Shown here: one piece after another, positions 1 through 6,847 of the stretch | Position numbering within the stretch: position 1 is the first letter of the stretch | Layout of the letters: every line of letters starts with the position of its first letter | NCBI GenBank assembly: GCA_037969055.1 | Contig: JBBKWR010000229.1 | Span: 1 to 11,217 of the forward strand | DNA length: 11,217 bases | Direction of reading: 5' to 3' | Source of the DNA: Pelagihabitans sp037969055 | GTDB taxonomy: Bacteria; Bacteroidota; Bacteroidia; Flavobacteriales; Flavobacteriaceae | Notes under the pieces: generated by a model | The model's input: the letters and a program-made list of their open reading frames with translations, nothing else | Told to the model about the DNA's origin: nothing | The model's database searches: none | Made by a program: the position numbers and the translations under genes

Positions 1-1
1 A

Positions 2-1033
2 TGGTATGATGGACAGCCTTGGCTTGTGGGCACCAATTTTAATCCGAGTACTTCGGTCAACCAGTTGGAGTTTTGGCAGGAGGATACCTTCGATGCTACA
101 ACCATCGATAGGGAACTGAAATGGTCTTCAGAATTAGGCATGAACTTACACAGGGTCTTTTTGCACAACCTATTATGGCAACAAGATTCGGTAGGATTTT
201 TAAACCGGATGGATCAATATCTAACCATTGCCGACAAGTACCATATCAAAACCATGTTTGTGCTTTTGGATGATGTGTGGTATCCTTTGCCGAAGTTGGG
301 AAAACAGCCCGAACCAGTTCCCCATTTGCATAATTCAGGGTGGGTACAGGCTCCAGGTGCCGAAATATTGGCGGATACCACTCGGCACAAAGAACTTAGG
401 GGCTATATTAAAGGCGTATTGACGAAATTTGGGAATGATGATCGGGTACTGGTCTGGGACCTTTATAATGAACCCGACAATGTTTCAGGTCAGCCAGGAA
501 GGAAAGAACTGGAAGTTTTAGAAAAACATAAATATTCGCTTGCTTTGTTGAAAAAAGTGGTTCAATGGTCCCGTGAGGTAAATCCAAAACAACCGCTTAC
601 CTCGGGCATTTGGAGGGGCAATATAGATCATTGGGGGATTTTGGATAGCCTTCCCGCACTCGATAGGTACATGATTGAAAATTCAGATGTCATTTCATTT
701 CATACCTATGATGGGAACATGGACGATATTCGAAAAAAAATCGCCAATTTAAAAAACTATAACAGGCCCTTGTTTTGCACTGAATATGTGGCAAGGGGAG
801 TTGGCAATACTTTTGAAGCCGTTATGCCAATTTTGAAAGAAAACAAGATAGCCGCCCTCAATTGGGGGTTTGTTTCTGGCAGAACGAATACTATATATCC
901 ATGGAAAAGTTGGGATTCGACCTTTACTTCAGAGCCCAAGGTATGGCACCACGATATATTAAGACAGGATGGCACACCATTCTCAATGGATGAAGTAAAA
1001 TTTATAAAACAGATAACCGGCACTACCGAATAA
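2..1033 (+). CDS. Cellulase-like glycoside hydrolase (clan GH-A, GH5-like), 5' end cut off by window
   Basis: A retaining glycoside hydrolase with a TIM-barrel fold is the best reading; the polysaccharide substrate cannot be told from sequence. The frame is open to the window edge: codons before the GTG at 26 read WYDGQPWLVGTNFNPST, a typical start of the mature domain, so GTG 26 is internal and the real start, probably with a signal peptide, lies upstream. Counting from codon 26, the likely acid/base Glu is residue 149 (bases 470-472) in VWDLYNEPDN, and the likely nucleophile Glu is residue 253 (bases 782-784) in LFCTEYVARG. This NEP plus late TEY arrangement is the GH5/clan GH-A pattern. 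The C-terminus (WHHDILRQDGTPF) ends with the barrel and no extra domain follows. Relatives are often labelled 1,4-beta-xylanase or cellulase. The next gene begins one base after the stop, suggesting co-transcription with a secreted hydrolase. Confidence 0.8.
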   Translation, partial: WYDGQPWLVGTNFNPSTSVNQLEFWQEDTFDATTIDRELKWSSELGMNLHRVFLHNLLWQQDSVGFLNRMDQYLTIADKYHIKTMFVLLDDVWYPLPKLGKQPEPVPHLHNSGWVQAPGAEILADTTRHKELRGYIKGVLTKFGNDDRVLVWDLYNEPDNVSGQPGRKELEVLEKHKYSLALLKKVVQWSREVNPKQPLTSGIWRGNIDHWGILDSLPALDRYMIENSDVISFHTYDGNMDDIRKKIANLKNYNRPLFCTEYVARGVGNTFEAVMPILKENKIAALNWGFVSGRTNTIYPWKSWDSTFTSEPKVWHHDILRQDGTPFSMDEVKFIKQITGTTE

Positions 1034-1034
1034 C

Positions 1035-1820
1035 ATGAACCGAATAGTTCAGTTTTTAATTTTTCTTTTAATAGGTTGCGGCATACTGGTTGCCCAACCC
1101 TTGAACTATACTTCATTCGACGGTACCAAAATAACCTTCACCGACCAAGGCAAAGGACACCCTGTACTGCTCCTACATGGATTTATCAACAGCAGAAAAT
1201 CTTGGGACAATACTGAACTGAAAAAAGATCTTATAGCAAAAGGTTATAGGGTAATCGCACCAGATTTAAGGGGGAATGGCGATTCAGATAAGCCTCAAAG
1301 CGATACGGCATATTATGACAATGCTGAAGTAAAGGATTTGATTTTACTTATGGATCATCTCCAAATTAAAAAATACCAGGCTGTTGGATATTCTCGTGGC
1401 AGTATTGTATTGGCAAAATTATTGACCCTGGACAAACGGATCAAAAAAGGCGTAATGGGGGGAATGGGCATCCATTTTACAAATCCCGACTGGGACCGCA
1501 GGCTCATGTTTGCCAACGCCTTCGCTGGGAATGTCAACCGACAGACCGAAGGGGCGGTCGCCTATGCAAAAACTATCAACGCAGACCTAAGATCGCTACA
1601 TCTCCAACAGCTATACCAACCAGTAACAACAGAAAAGGAGCTGGGCAACATCAAGATCAGGATCTTAGTGATTGCAGGGGATCAAGATGTGGACAATGGA
1701 ATTCCATCAGAACTTCAAAGAGCCTTGCCCAAAGGCACCTTGCAAATTGTGAAAGGGGATCATAACGGCACCTATAAATCCAAGGCATTTTCTGCCTCAA
1801 TACTATCTTTTTTGAAATGA
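1035..1820 (+). CDS. Exported alpha/beta-fold hydrolase (serine esterase type)
   Basis: A 261-residue alpha/beta-hydrolase. The visible triad is Ser120 in the nucleophile elbow GYSRGS, Asp218 in AGDQDVDNG and His243 in KGDHNGTY. HGF at 48-50 supplies the oxyanion region and DLRGNGDSDKP (77-87) is the usual strand-4 signature. A serine nucleophile argues against haloalkane dehalogenase or epoxide hydrolase, which use Asp, and favours an esterase or lactonase-like activity; the substrate is unknown. Residues 1-20 are a signal sequence (MNRIVQFLIFLLIGCGILVA). LIGC at 12-15 fits a lipobox, so the protein could be a lipoprotein anchored at Cys15; cleavage near Ala20-Gln21 by signal peptidase I is the alternative. 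The ATG follows the upstream glycosidase stop by one base, so translational coupling is likely and the two enzymes may act on the same polymer, for example by removing ester substituents (inference). Confidence 0.85.
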   Translation: MNRIVQFLIFLLIGCGILVAQPLNYTSFDGTKITFTDQGKGHPVLLLHGFINSRKSWDNTELKKDLIAKGYRVIAPDLRGNGDSDKPQSDTAYYDNAEVKDLILLMDHLQIKKYQAVGYSRGSIVLAKLLTLDKRIKKGVMGGMGIHFTNPDWDRRLMFANAFAGNVNRQTEGAVAYAKTINADLRSLHLQQLYQPVTTEKELGNIKIRILVIAGDQDVDNGIPSELQRALPKGTLQIVKGDHNGTYKSKAFSASILSFLK

Positions 1821-1894
1821 CTCAAAAAAATAGGTGACTTAAAGAGTTGTCCTTCCTTATGATGCAATCCATTTGCCCATAAATTAATCAACTA

Positions 1895-1925
1895 TTGTGA
1901 TGGATCTGTTACATGGATAACTTTT
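1895..1925 (+). promoter_or_regulatory. Candidate promoter for the serine-synthesis gene
   Basis: In the 176-base gap before the fused serine gene, TTG at 1895-1897 is followed after exactly 20 bases by TAACTTTT (1918-1925), one base from the Bacteroidetes minus-7 box TAnnTTTG. This predicts a leader of roughly 65 bases. TAATTTTA and TAATTTTT further downstream are other imperfect boxes but lack an upstream TTG at the right distance. I see no convincing hairpin terminator for the upstream hydrolase in this gap. Confidence 0.35.
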
Positions 1926-1996
1926 CATAACATTCCCCAAATTACGACGGAATTAATCTTTAATTTTACCGCTTAATTTTTTAATAAGAATCTGAC

Positions 1997-3880
1997 GTGG
2001 GAAGGAAATATGTATTCGACTTTGATAGCACATTGACCAGGGTCGAGGCCTTGGATGTATTGGCAGAAATGACTTTGCAAGGCAAATCGAATAAGGATGA
2101 GATCGTCAATGAGATTCAAAAAATCACCAATCTCGGCATTGATGGCGATATTTCTTTTACGGAATCTTTGGAGCGGCGTATAAAATTATTGAACGCTAAC
2201 AAGTCAGATTTGGTAGGCCTTGTGGCGGAACTTCGTCAGAAGATCTCCAAATCGATTGAATCTAATAAAGAATTCTTTGAAAAATACGCTGATGACATCT
2301 ATGTTATTTCCTGCGGATTTAAAGAGTTTATCGACCCCATTGTGAAGGAATATAATATTCCATCGGATAGGGTATATGCCAACACCTTTGAGTTTGATGA
2401 AAATGGAAATATAATTGGGTTCGATGAAGACAACGTGTTGGCTTCCCATAATGGTAAAATAGAGTGTTTGAGACGCTTGAATTTGGCAGGGGAAGTTCAG
2501 GTCATTGGGGACGGTTATAGCGACTATGTAATGCGCGAGGCTGGCATTGCCGATAAATTTTTTGCCTATACCGAAAACGTTCACCGCGAAAAAGCGGCCA
2601 ATAATGCTGATCACGTGGCACCAAATTTAGATGAGTTCTTATTTGTTAATGACCTGCCACGAAATATCTCTTATCCCAAGAATAGGATTAAGATCCTACT
2701 GTTGGAAAATGTACATCCTGCAGCCTTCGACAACCTTTCAGAAGATGGTTTTTCTGTGGAAATTGTCAAGAATAGCCTGTCGGAAGATGAATTGGCGGAA
2801 AAAATAAAAGGGGTACATGTACTGGGCATCCGTTCTAAGACCCAGGTAACCCAAAAGGTCTTGGACGCAGCGAACAAACTCTTAGTGGTAGGGGCTTTTT
2901 GCATCGGTACCACCCAGATCGATTTGGACTATTGTAGGAAGAAAGGGGTGGTCGTTTTTAACGCCCCATATAGCAATACCCGATCGGTTGTGGAACTTGC
3001 AATTGGTGAGATTATCATGCTCATGCGAAGTGTATTTCCGCGCAGTACTGAGATTCATGGCGGCCAATGGAACAAAACTGCGTCAAATTCGCGGGAAGTA
3101 AGGGGTAAGAATATAGGAATCGTTGGCTACGGTAATATAGGTAAGCAGCTGTCCGTATTGGCGGAGGCCATCGGTATGCGGGTATACTACTATGATATTA
3201 ATGATCAATTGGCACTTGGAAACGCAATTAAATGCAATACTCTGGAAGATTTATTAAACGTTTCGGACGTCGTAACCCTACATATCGATGACAACAAGGC
3301 CAATAAAAATTTTATCGGGGAGCGAGAAATAAACCAAATGAAGCCTGGCGCCATGCTTATCAACCTTTCCAGGGGATTCGTGGTTGACATAGATGCACTT
3401 TCAAATGCACTTAAAAGTGGCAAATTGGCCGGAGCGGCCGTAGACGTTTATCCTGAGGAACCAAGTGGCAATGGGGAATTTCATACCGAGCTACAAGGCT
3501 TGCCTAACGTGATCTTAACGCCGCATGTTGGTGGTAGTACGGAGGAGGCACAACGGAATATTGCAGATTTCGTACCCAATAAAATCATGGCCTATATCAA
3601 TTCTGGCGACACGGTCGATGCAGTCAATTTTCCTAACATCCGTCTCCCAAAACAATCCAATGCCCACCGTTTTCTACATATCCACAAAAACGTGCCCGGT
3701 ATAATGGCCAAAATCAATGAAGTGCTGGCTAAATATGAAATGAACATCACTGGCCAATATCTTTCGACCGATAACGAAGTGGGATATGTAATTACCGATT
3801 TGGATAAAGAGTACAATAAAGATGTGCTAAAAGCTCTTAAAAAAGTTGAGAACACAATCAAGTTCAGGGTCCTTTATTAG
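1997..3880 (+). CDS. serA: Bifunctional phosphoserine phosphatase-like HAD / D-3-phosphoglycerate dehydrogenase fusion
   Basis: A 627-residue fusion. Residues about 4-215 are a SerB-type HAD phosphatase: DFDST at 8-12 gives nucleophile Asp8 and Asp10, Glu17 matches the substrate-binding Glu of phosphoserine phosphatases, Ser105 is motif II (ISCGF), Lys154 motif III, and Asp172/Asp176 motif IV (GDGYSD). Residues about 228-627 match E. coli-type SerA along nearly its full length: RSKT at 279-282, SNTRS at 326-330, NAD-binding GYGNIG at 377-382, cofactor Asp400, catalytic Arg459 (NLSRG), Glu488 (YPEEP) and His510 (LTPHVGGST), then an ACT domain from about 557. His563, Asn565 and Asn583 align with E. 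coli serine-binding residues, so feedback inhibition by serine is expected. The protein would catalyse steps 1 and 3 of serine synthesis; serC is not in the window. GTG is the only usable start: an in-frame TAA lies 12 bases upstream and the HAD motif begins at residue 8. Confidence 0.92.
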   Translation: MGRKYVFDFDSTLTRVEALDVLAEMTLQGKSNKDEIVNEIQKITNLGIDGDISFTESLERRIKLLNANKSDLVGLVAELRQKISKSIESNKEFFEKYADDIYVISCGFKEFIDPIVKEYNIPSDRVYANTFEFDENGNIIGFDEDNVLASHNGKIECLRRLNLAGEVQVIGDGYSDYVMREAGIADKFFAYTENVHREKAANNADHVAPNLDEFLFVNDLPRNISYPKNRIKILLLENVHPAAFDNLSEDGFSVEIVKNSLSEDELAEKIKGVHVLGIRSKTQVTQKVLDAANKLLVVGAFCIGTTQIDLDYCRKKGVVVFNAPYSNTRSVVELAIGEIIMLMRSVFPRSTEIHGGQWNKTASNSREVRGKNIGIVGYGNIGKQLSVLAEAIGMRVYYYDINDQLALGNAIKCNTLEDLLNVSDVVTLHIDDNKANKNFIGEREINQMKPGAMLINLSRGFVVDIDALSNALKSGKLAGAAVDVYPEEPSGNGEFHTELQGLPNVILTPHVGGSTEEAQRNIADFVPNKIMAYINSGDTVDAVNFPNIRLPKQSNAHRFLHIHKNVPGIMAKINEVLAKYEMNITGQYLSTDNEVGYVITDLDKEYNKDVLKALKKVENTIKFRVLY

Positions 3881-3928
3881 TCCAATTTCCCTTTAAAATG
3901 TTTATTGAACTGTTACTCTAGCGAAAGT

Positions 3929-4402
3929 CTATTGGTGATGATAAGGTTCGTTCCTCAAAATTGTAAATGCCCTGTATAGTTGCTCTATCACAAAAAGTCG
4001 CACCATTTGATGGGAAAACGTCATTTTTGAGAGACTGATCGATTCCCGGGAATGCATATGGACCGCTTCACTAAAGCCATACGGCCCCCCTATTGCAAGG
4101 ACCAACTGTTTAAGGCCAGCATTCATTTTTTTTTGCAGGTAAGTTGAAAATTCAAGAGAGGTATACTGTTTGCCCTTTTCGTCCATAAGCACAAGTATAT
4201 CAGTGGGGTGGATTTTTTTTAGGATGGCTTCGCCTTCTTTGTCCTTTTGTTGGGTCTCGGTTAAATTTTTGGCATTTTTTACATCTGGAATGATTTCAAA
4301 CTCAAATTTTATGTAGTGCGTCAGTCGATTTTCATATTCCGAAAGCAACTTTTGTACAGCCTGGCTATCGGTTTTTCCGACGGCAATGAGTTTAATCGTC
4401 AT
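3929..4402 (-). CDS. rlmH: 23S rRNA (pseudouridine1915-N3)-methyltransferase RlmH
   Basis: A 157-residue SPOUT-class methyltransferase that methylates pseudouridine 1915 in helix 69 of 23S rRNA on assembled 70S ribosomes, using S-adenosylmethionine. Length is that of the family. Visible signatures are MDEKGKQYTS (73-82), the SAM-binding loop AIGGPYGFS (103-111), the C-terminal knot SKMTFSHQMVRL (126-137, approximately) and the terminal EPYHH (152-156), with one extra Gln. The start MTIKLIAVGK is the standard N-terminus. The gene is convergent with the serine fusion gene (48-base gap, no evident terminator) and divergent from nadC. A good promoter match ends only four bases before the ATG, see the separate entry. 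An A9 run lies in the coding strand (4126-4134), but the frame is intact. Confidence 0.95.
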   Translation of the reverse strand: MTIKLIAVGKTDSQAVQKLLSEYENRLTHYIKFEFEIIPDVKNAKNLTETQQKDKEGEAILKKIHPTDILVLMDEKGKQYTSLEFSTYLQKKMNAGLKQLVLAIGGPYGFSEAVHMHSRESISLSKMTFSHQMVRLFVIEQLYRAFTILRNEPYHHQ

Positions 4403-4406
4403 GTTC

Positions 4407-4437
4407 CAAAGGTAGTTTGGGAAATTTCAAATTCCAA
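4407..4437 (-). promoter_or_regulatory. Promoter of rlmH, nearly abutting the start codon
   Basis: On the minus strand TTG (4437-4435) is followed after 20 bases by TACCTTTG (4414-4407), a perfect match to the Bacteroidetes minus-7 box TAnnTTTG with ideal spacing. Only four bases separate the box from the rlmH ATG (4402-4400), so transcription would begin at or next to the start codon and give a leaderless or almost leaderless mRNA. I found no equally good match on the plus strand for nadC in this 173-base divergent gap; TAATTTAG at 4548-4555 is imperfect and lacks a TTG at the expected distance. Confidence 0.55.
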
Positions 4438-4575
4438 GTGGCCGTCACCAATATTATATGGAAACATAACGTTTAATAGGTATTGCTATATCACTTAGGA
4501 TCGTTGCCTTACCCAATTACCAATCGATATACCAACAAACATTTTAGTAATTTAGCGCATGTCAAAAAAAATATA

Positions 4576-5433
4576 ATGATATCACCGGAACAGTTCCAAT
4601 TGGAAATAGACAAAATTATTGAAAATGCTGTGCGGGAAGATGTGGGCGACGGGGATCATAGTTCATTGGCTTGCATACCTGCCACAGCCACTGGAAAGGC
4701 TAAATTGTTAGTGAAGGACCATGGCGTCATTGCAGGGGTAGATTTTGCACAACAGGTTTTTGCCTATGTCGATAGTTCGTTACAGGTTGAAACCCTCATG
4801 GAAGATGGGACTAACGTTAAAAATGGAGATATTGTTTTTTATGTGAAGGGCCATTCACAAAGCATTTTGAAGGCAGAGCGATTGGTTTTGAACAGCATGC
4901 AGCGGATGAGCGCCATTGCGACAAAAACCAGGTCCTATGTAAAATTATTGGAGGGGACCGATACCAAGATTTTAGACACGCGAAAGACATGTCCAGGCAT
5001 TCGTGCGTTGGATAAATGGGCCGTTAGGATAGGGGGAGGCGAAAACCATCGGTTTGCCCTCTATGATATGATCATGCTTAAAGACAATCATATCGACTTT
5101 GCAGGGGGCATTTCCCGTGCCATTTTGAAAACACAGCAGTATTTAATGGAAACAGGTAGGGATTTGAAGATCATCGTCGAGGCCAGAAATTTGGAAGAGG
5201 TTAAGGAGATTTTGGCTTCCGAAGGGGTGTATAGGATCCTCTTGGATAATTTCAATTATGATGATACGCGTGCAGCGGTGGCGTTGATCGGAAATACCTG
5301 TTTGACCGAATCTTCGGGAAACATCAATGAATTGACCCTCAGAAAATATGCGGAATGTGGGGTAGACTATATATCTTCTGGTGCACTGACGCATTCTGTA
5401 AACAATATGGACCTTAGTCTAAAAGCGGTTTAA
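4576..5433 (+). CDS. nadC: Carboxylating nicotinate-nucleotide diphosphorylase (quinolinate phosphoribosyltransferase)
   Basis: NadC converts quinolinate and PRPP to nicotinate mononucleotide, CO2 and pyrophosphate in de novo NAD synthesis in the cytosol. The 285-residue product has family length. Signatures: REDVGDGDHSS near the N-terminus (20-30), ER at 101-102, DTRKTCPGIR at 134-143 with Arg136/Lys137, GGGENHR at 153-159 with His158/Arg159, LKDNH with Lys169, VEARN with Glu202, LLDNF with Asp224, and SSGALTHS at 267-274, the phosphate-binding C-terminal strand. The frame extends upstream to an ATG at 4483, but those 31 residues (MLYHLGSLPYPI...) do not resemble the family, while MISPEQFQLEIDKI at 4576 does; an A-rich stretch, typical of Bacteroidetes initiation regions, precedes it. 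The stop is directly followed by the yihY ATG, so it probably heads a nadC-yihY-DUF2147-priA operon. Confidence 0.95.
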   Translation: MISPEQFQLEIDKIIENAVREDVGDGDHSSLACIPATATGKAKLLVKDHGVIAGVDFAQQVFAYVDSSLQVETLMEDGTNVKNGDIVFYVKGHSQSILKAERLVLNSMQRMSAIATKTRSYVKLLEGTDTKILDTRKTCPGIRALDKWAVRIGGGENHRFALYDMIMLKDNHIDFAGGISRAILKTQQYLMETGRDLKIIVEARNLEEVKEILASEGVYRILLDNFNYDDTRAAVALIGNTCLTESSGNINELTLRKYAECGVDYISSGALTHSVNNMDLSLKAV

Positions 5434-6411
5434 ATGTCGGTCGAAATAGAAAAAAATTTCGAGAAAATCCCGATTCTGAATTGGGTAGTTCGCATGTTGA
5501 AAAGCGCGCGTCTGCCAGGTTTTGAAGGGCTTTCGCTGTACGATCTTATGGAAATGTACCTTCGCGGTATAGTCCAAGGAGCCATGTCAACTAGGGCCAG
5601 TTCCATTGCCTTTAGTCTATTTATGGCATTGTTTCCGCTCTTGATCTTCATGGTCACGATGGTGCCTTTTTTGATCGATTACCTAAGTTTGGATAATGCC
5701 GATTTTGAAACACAATTCCAGGCTTTTCTAGAATCGTTTCTTCCCACGGCGACGGGTGAATATTTTGGTGATATATTTCAACAGATAAAAGACCAAAAGA
5801 GAGGAGGGCTCCTGTCCTCCTCATTTCTTATTTCCATATTTTTGATGGCTAATGGGGTGAATGCAATTTTTGGGGGCTTTGAAACCTCATATCACATAAA
5901 TCTTACCCGAAACTTCTTTAGGCAATATATGTATGCCCTTATGGTGGGACTAATATTATCTGTCATGATCATAGTGGGTTTTGTAGCCTTTGTTTATTTC
6001 GAAGTCGTATTGACCTACCTAAGCGAGTTTGCGGCCAGGACAGGAGGCTATATTATGGATGAAGGAGATATATTGGGGATACAGATAGCTAAATTCCTTT
6101 TTTTTATTATATTATCGTATCTCACAACGGCAATCTTATATTATTTCGGCACCGCTGAAGGCAAACAGGCCCGATTCTTTTCAGCTGGGGCATTGATGAC
6201 CACGCTGCTATTCTTGTTGACGTCATATTTATTTGGGGTATATGTTGAAAAATTCGCCCGTTACAACGAATTGTACGGGGCATTGGGCGGATTATTGATA
6301 TTAATGGTTTATATATGGCTAAATTCAAATATATTGCTGCTTGGCTTTGAATTGAACGCTTCCTTGAACTGGCTGAGGAATAACTACAGAAATGATGCAG
6401 ATGAAAATTAG
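5434..6411 (+). CDS. YihY/BrkB-family (UPF0761) inner-membrane protein
   Basis: A 325-residue integral membrane protein of the YihY/virulence-factor BrkB family. About six hydrophobic segments can be seen near residues 56-83, 125-148, 164-196, 217-239, 249-271 and 282-308. Family hallmarks are the first-helix motif RASSIAFSLFMALFPLL (54-70), the YGALGGLLILMVYIWLNS stretch (281-298) and LLLGFELNA just after it (301-309). The molecular function is not established; the family was once misnamed ribonuclease BN, which is wrong, and a transport role has been proposed. The N-terminal 40 residues are soluble and the C-terminus is short and polar (RNNYRNDADEN). Its ATG immediately follows the nadC stop with no intervening base, and its 3' end overlaps the next gene, so all three are probably translated from one message. 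Confidence 0.9.
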   Translation: MSVEIEKNFEKIPILNWVVRMLKSARLPGFEGLSLYDLMEMYLRGIVQGAMSTRASSIAFSLFMALFPLLIFMVTMVPFLIDYLSLDNADFETQFQAFLESFLPTATGEYFGDIFQQIKDQKRGGLLSSSFLISIFLMANGVNAIFGGFETSYHINLTRNFFRQYMYALMVGLILSVMIIVGFVAFVYFEVVLTYLSEFAARTGGYIMDEGDILGIQIAKFLFFIILSYLTTAILYYFGTAEGKQARFFSAGALMTTLLFLLTSYLFGVYVEKFARYNELYGALGGLLILMVYIWLNSNILLLGFELNASLNWLRNNYRNDADEN

Positions 6412-6835
6412 GGTTTTAATGTTATTGTTTTCGTTTCTATTCGCCATAGCGGGTCATGGACAGAATATCTTCGGAAAATGGAAGACCGTCGACGACCGTA
6501 CTGGAAATCCAAAGGCGATTATATCTATTTATGAAAAAAATGGATTGATGTACGGTGATGTGGTTGAAATTTTGGAAGCTGGCAAAGAAGATTCCTTATG
6601 TACAAAATGTGATGGAATACAAAAAGATATGCCGGTTTTGGGCATGACGGTGATCCATGGGGCCAAAGAAACCGATGGGGGCATTTATAAGGGCAACCGG
6701 CTGTTCGATCCAGAACAGGCCATGACTTTTCGTTGCAAAATATGGCTGAATCCAGATAATTTGGACGAGCTTAAAGTTCGGGGCTATCTTGCATTTATTT
6801 ACAGAACGCAGACCTGGCTACGTGTCGGTGGATAG
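6401..6835 (+). CDS. Exported DUF2147 protein
   Basis: A small exported protein with a DUF2147 domain; function unknown. Starting at the ATG at 6401 it has 144 residues: signal peptide MKIRVLMLLFSFLFAIAGHG (1-20), probably cut before Gln21, then a compact beta-rich domain with family marks GKWKTVDDRTGNP (25-37), IYEKNGLMYGDVV (43-55), CTKCDG (67-72) and a C-terminal RGYLAF...TWLR stretch (127-141). Cys67/Cys70 could form a disulfide or bind metal in the periplasm; a third Cys is at 112. In-frame ATGs at 6392 and 6395 are possible starts, but 6401 gives the standard MK n-region. The gene overlaps the 3' end of yihY by 11 bases (20 if started at 6392) and ends 12 bases before priA, consistent with co-transcription. 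Nothing links it functionally to either neighbour. Confidence 0.88.
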   Translation: MKIRVLMLLFSFLFAIAGHGQNIFGKWKTVDDRTGNPKAIISIYEKNGLMYGDVVEILEAGKEDSLCTKCDGIQKDMPVLGMTVIHGAKETDGGIYKGNRLFDPEQAMTFRCKIWLNPDNLDELKVRGYLAFIYRTQTWLRVGG

Positions 6836-6847
6836 AAGCTAACCACA

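Noticed and set aside
26..28. GTG as the start of the glycoside hydrolase
   Set aside because: The frame stays open to the window edge and the eight codons before it (WYDGQPWL) belong to the conserved domain, so the gene begins upstream of the window.
757..1116. Minus-strand open frame of 119 codons across the glycosidase/hydrolase junction
   Set aside because: It is antisense to the conserved C-terminal part of the glycosidase and the hydrolase signal peptide, and its translation shows no known motif.
1821..1996. Small gene or RNA in the gap before the serine gene
   Set aside because: It is AT-rich with no sizeable reading frame with a plausible start and no stable hairpin; it looks like a simple promoter region.
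3881..3928. Terminator in the convergent gap between the serine gene and rlmH
   Set aside because: I found no stem of useful length followed by a T run; CCAAT and ATTGG at its edges are 44 bases apart and too short.
4126..4134. Run of nine T (A9 in the rlmH coding strand) as a frameshift or phase-variation site
   Set aside because: The frame is intact through it and encodes a plausible QKKMN stretch; poly-A lysine codons are common at this GC content and rlmH is not a typical phase-variable gene.
4483..4575. N-terminal extension of NadC from the upstream ATG at 4483
   Set aside because: The 31 added residues do not look like the NadC N-terminus, whereas the start at 4576 gives the standard length and an A-rich initiation region.
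5434..6411. Naming the YihY protein ribonuclease BN
   Set aside because: That name comes from an old misassignment; the protein has several membrane segments and no nuclease motif.
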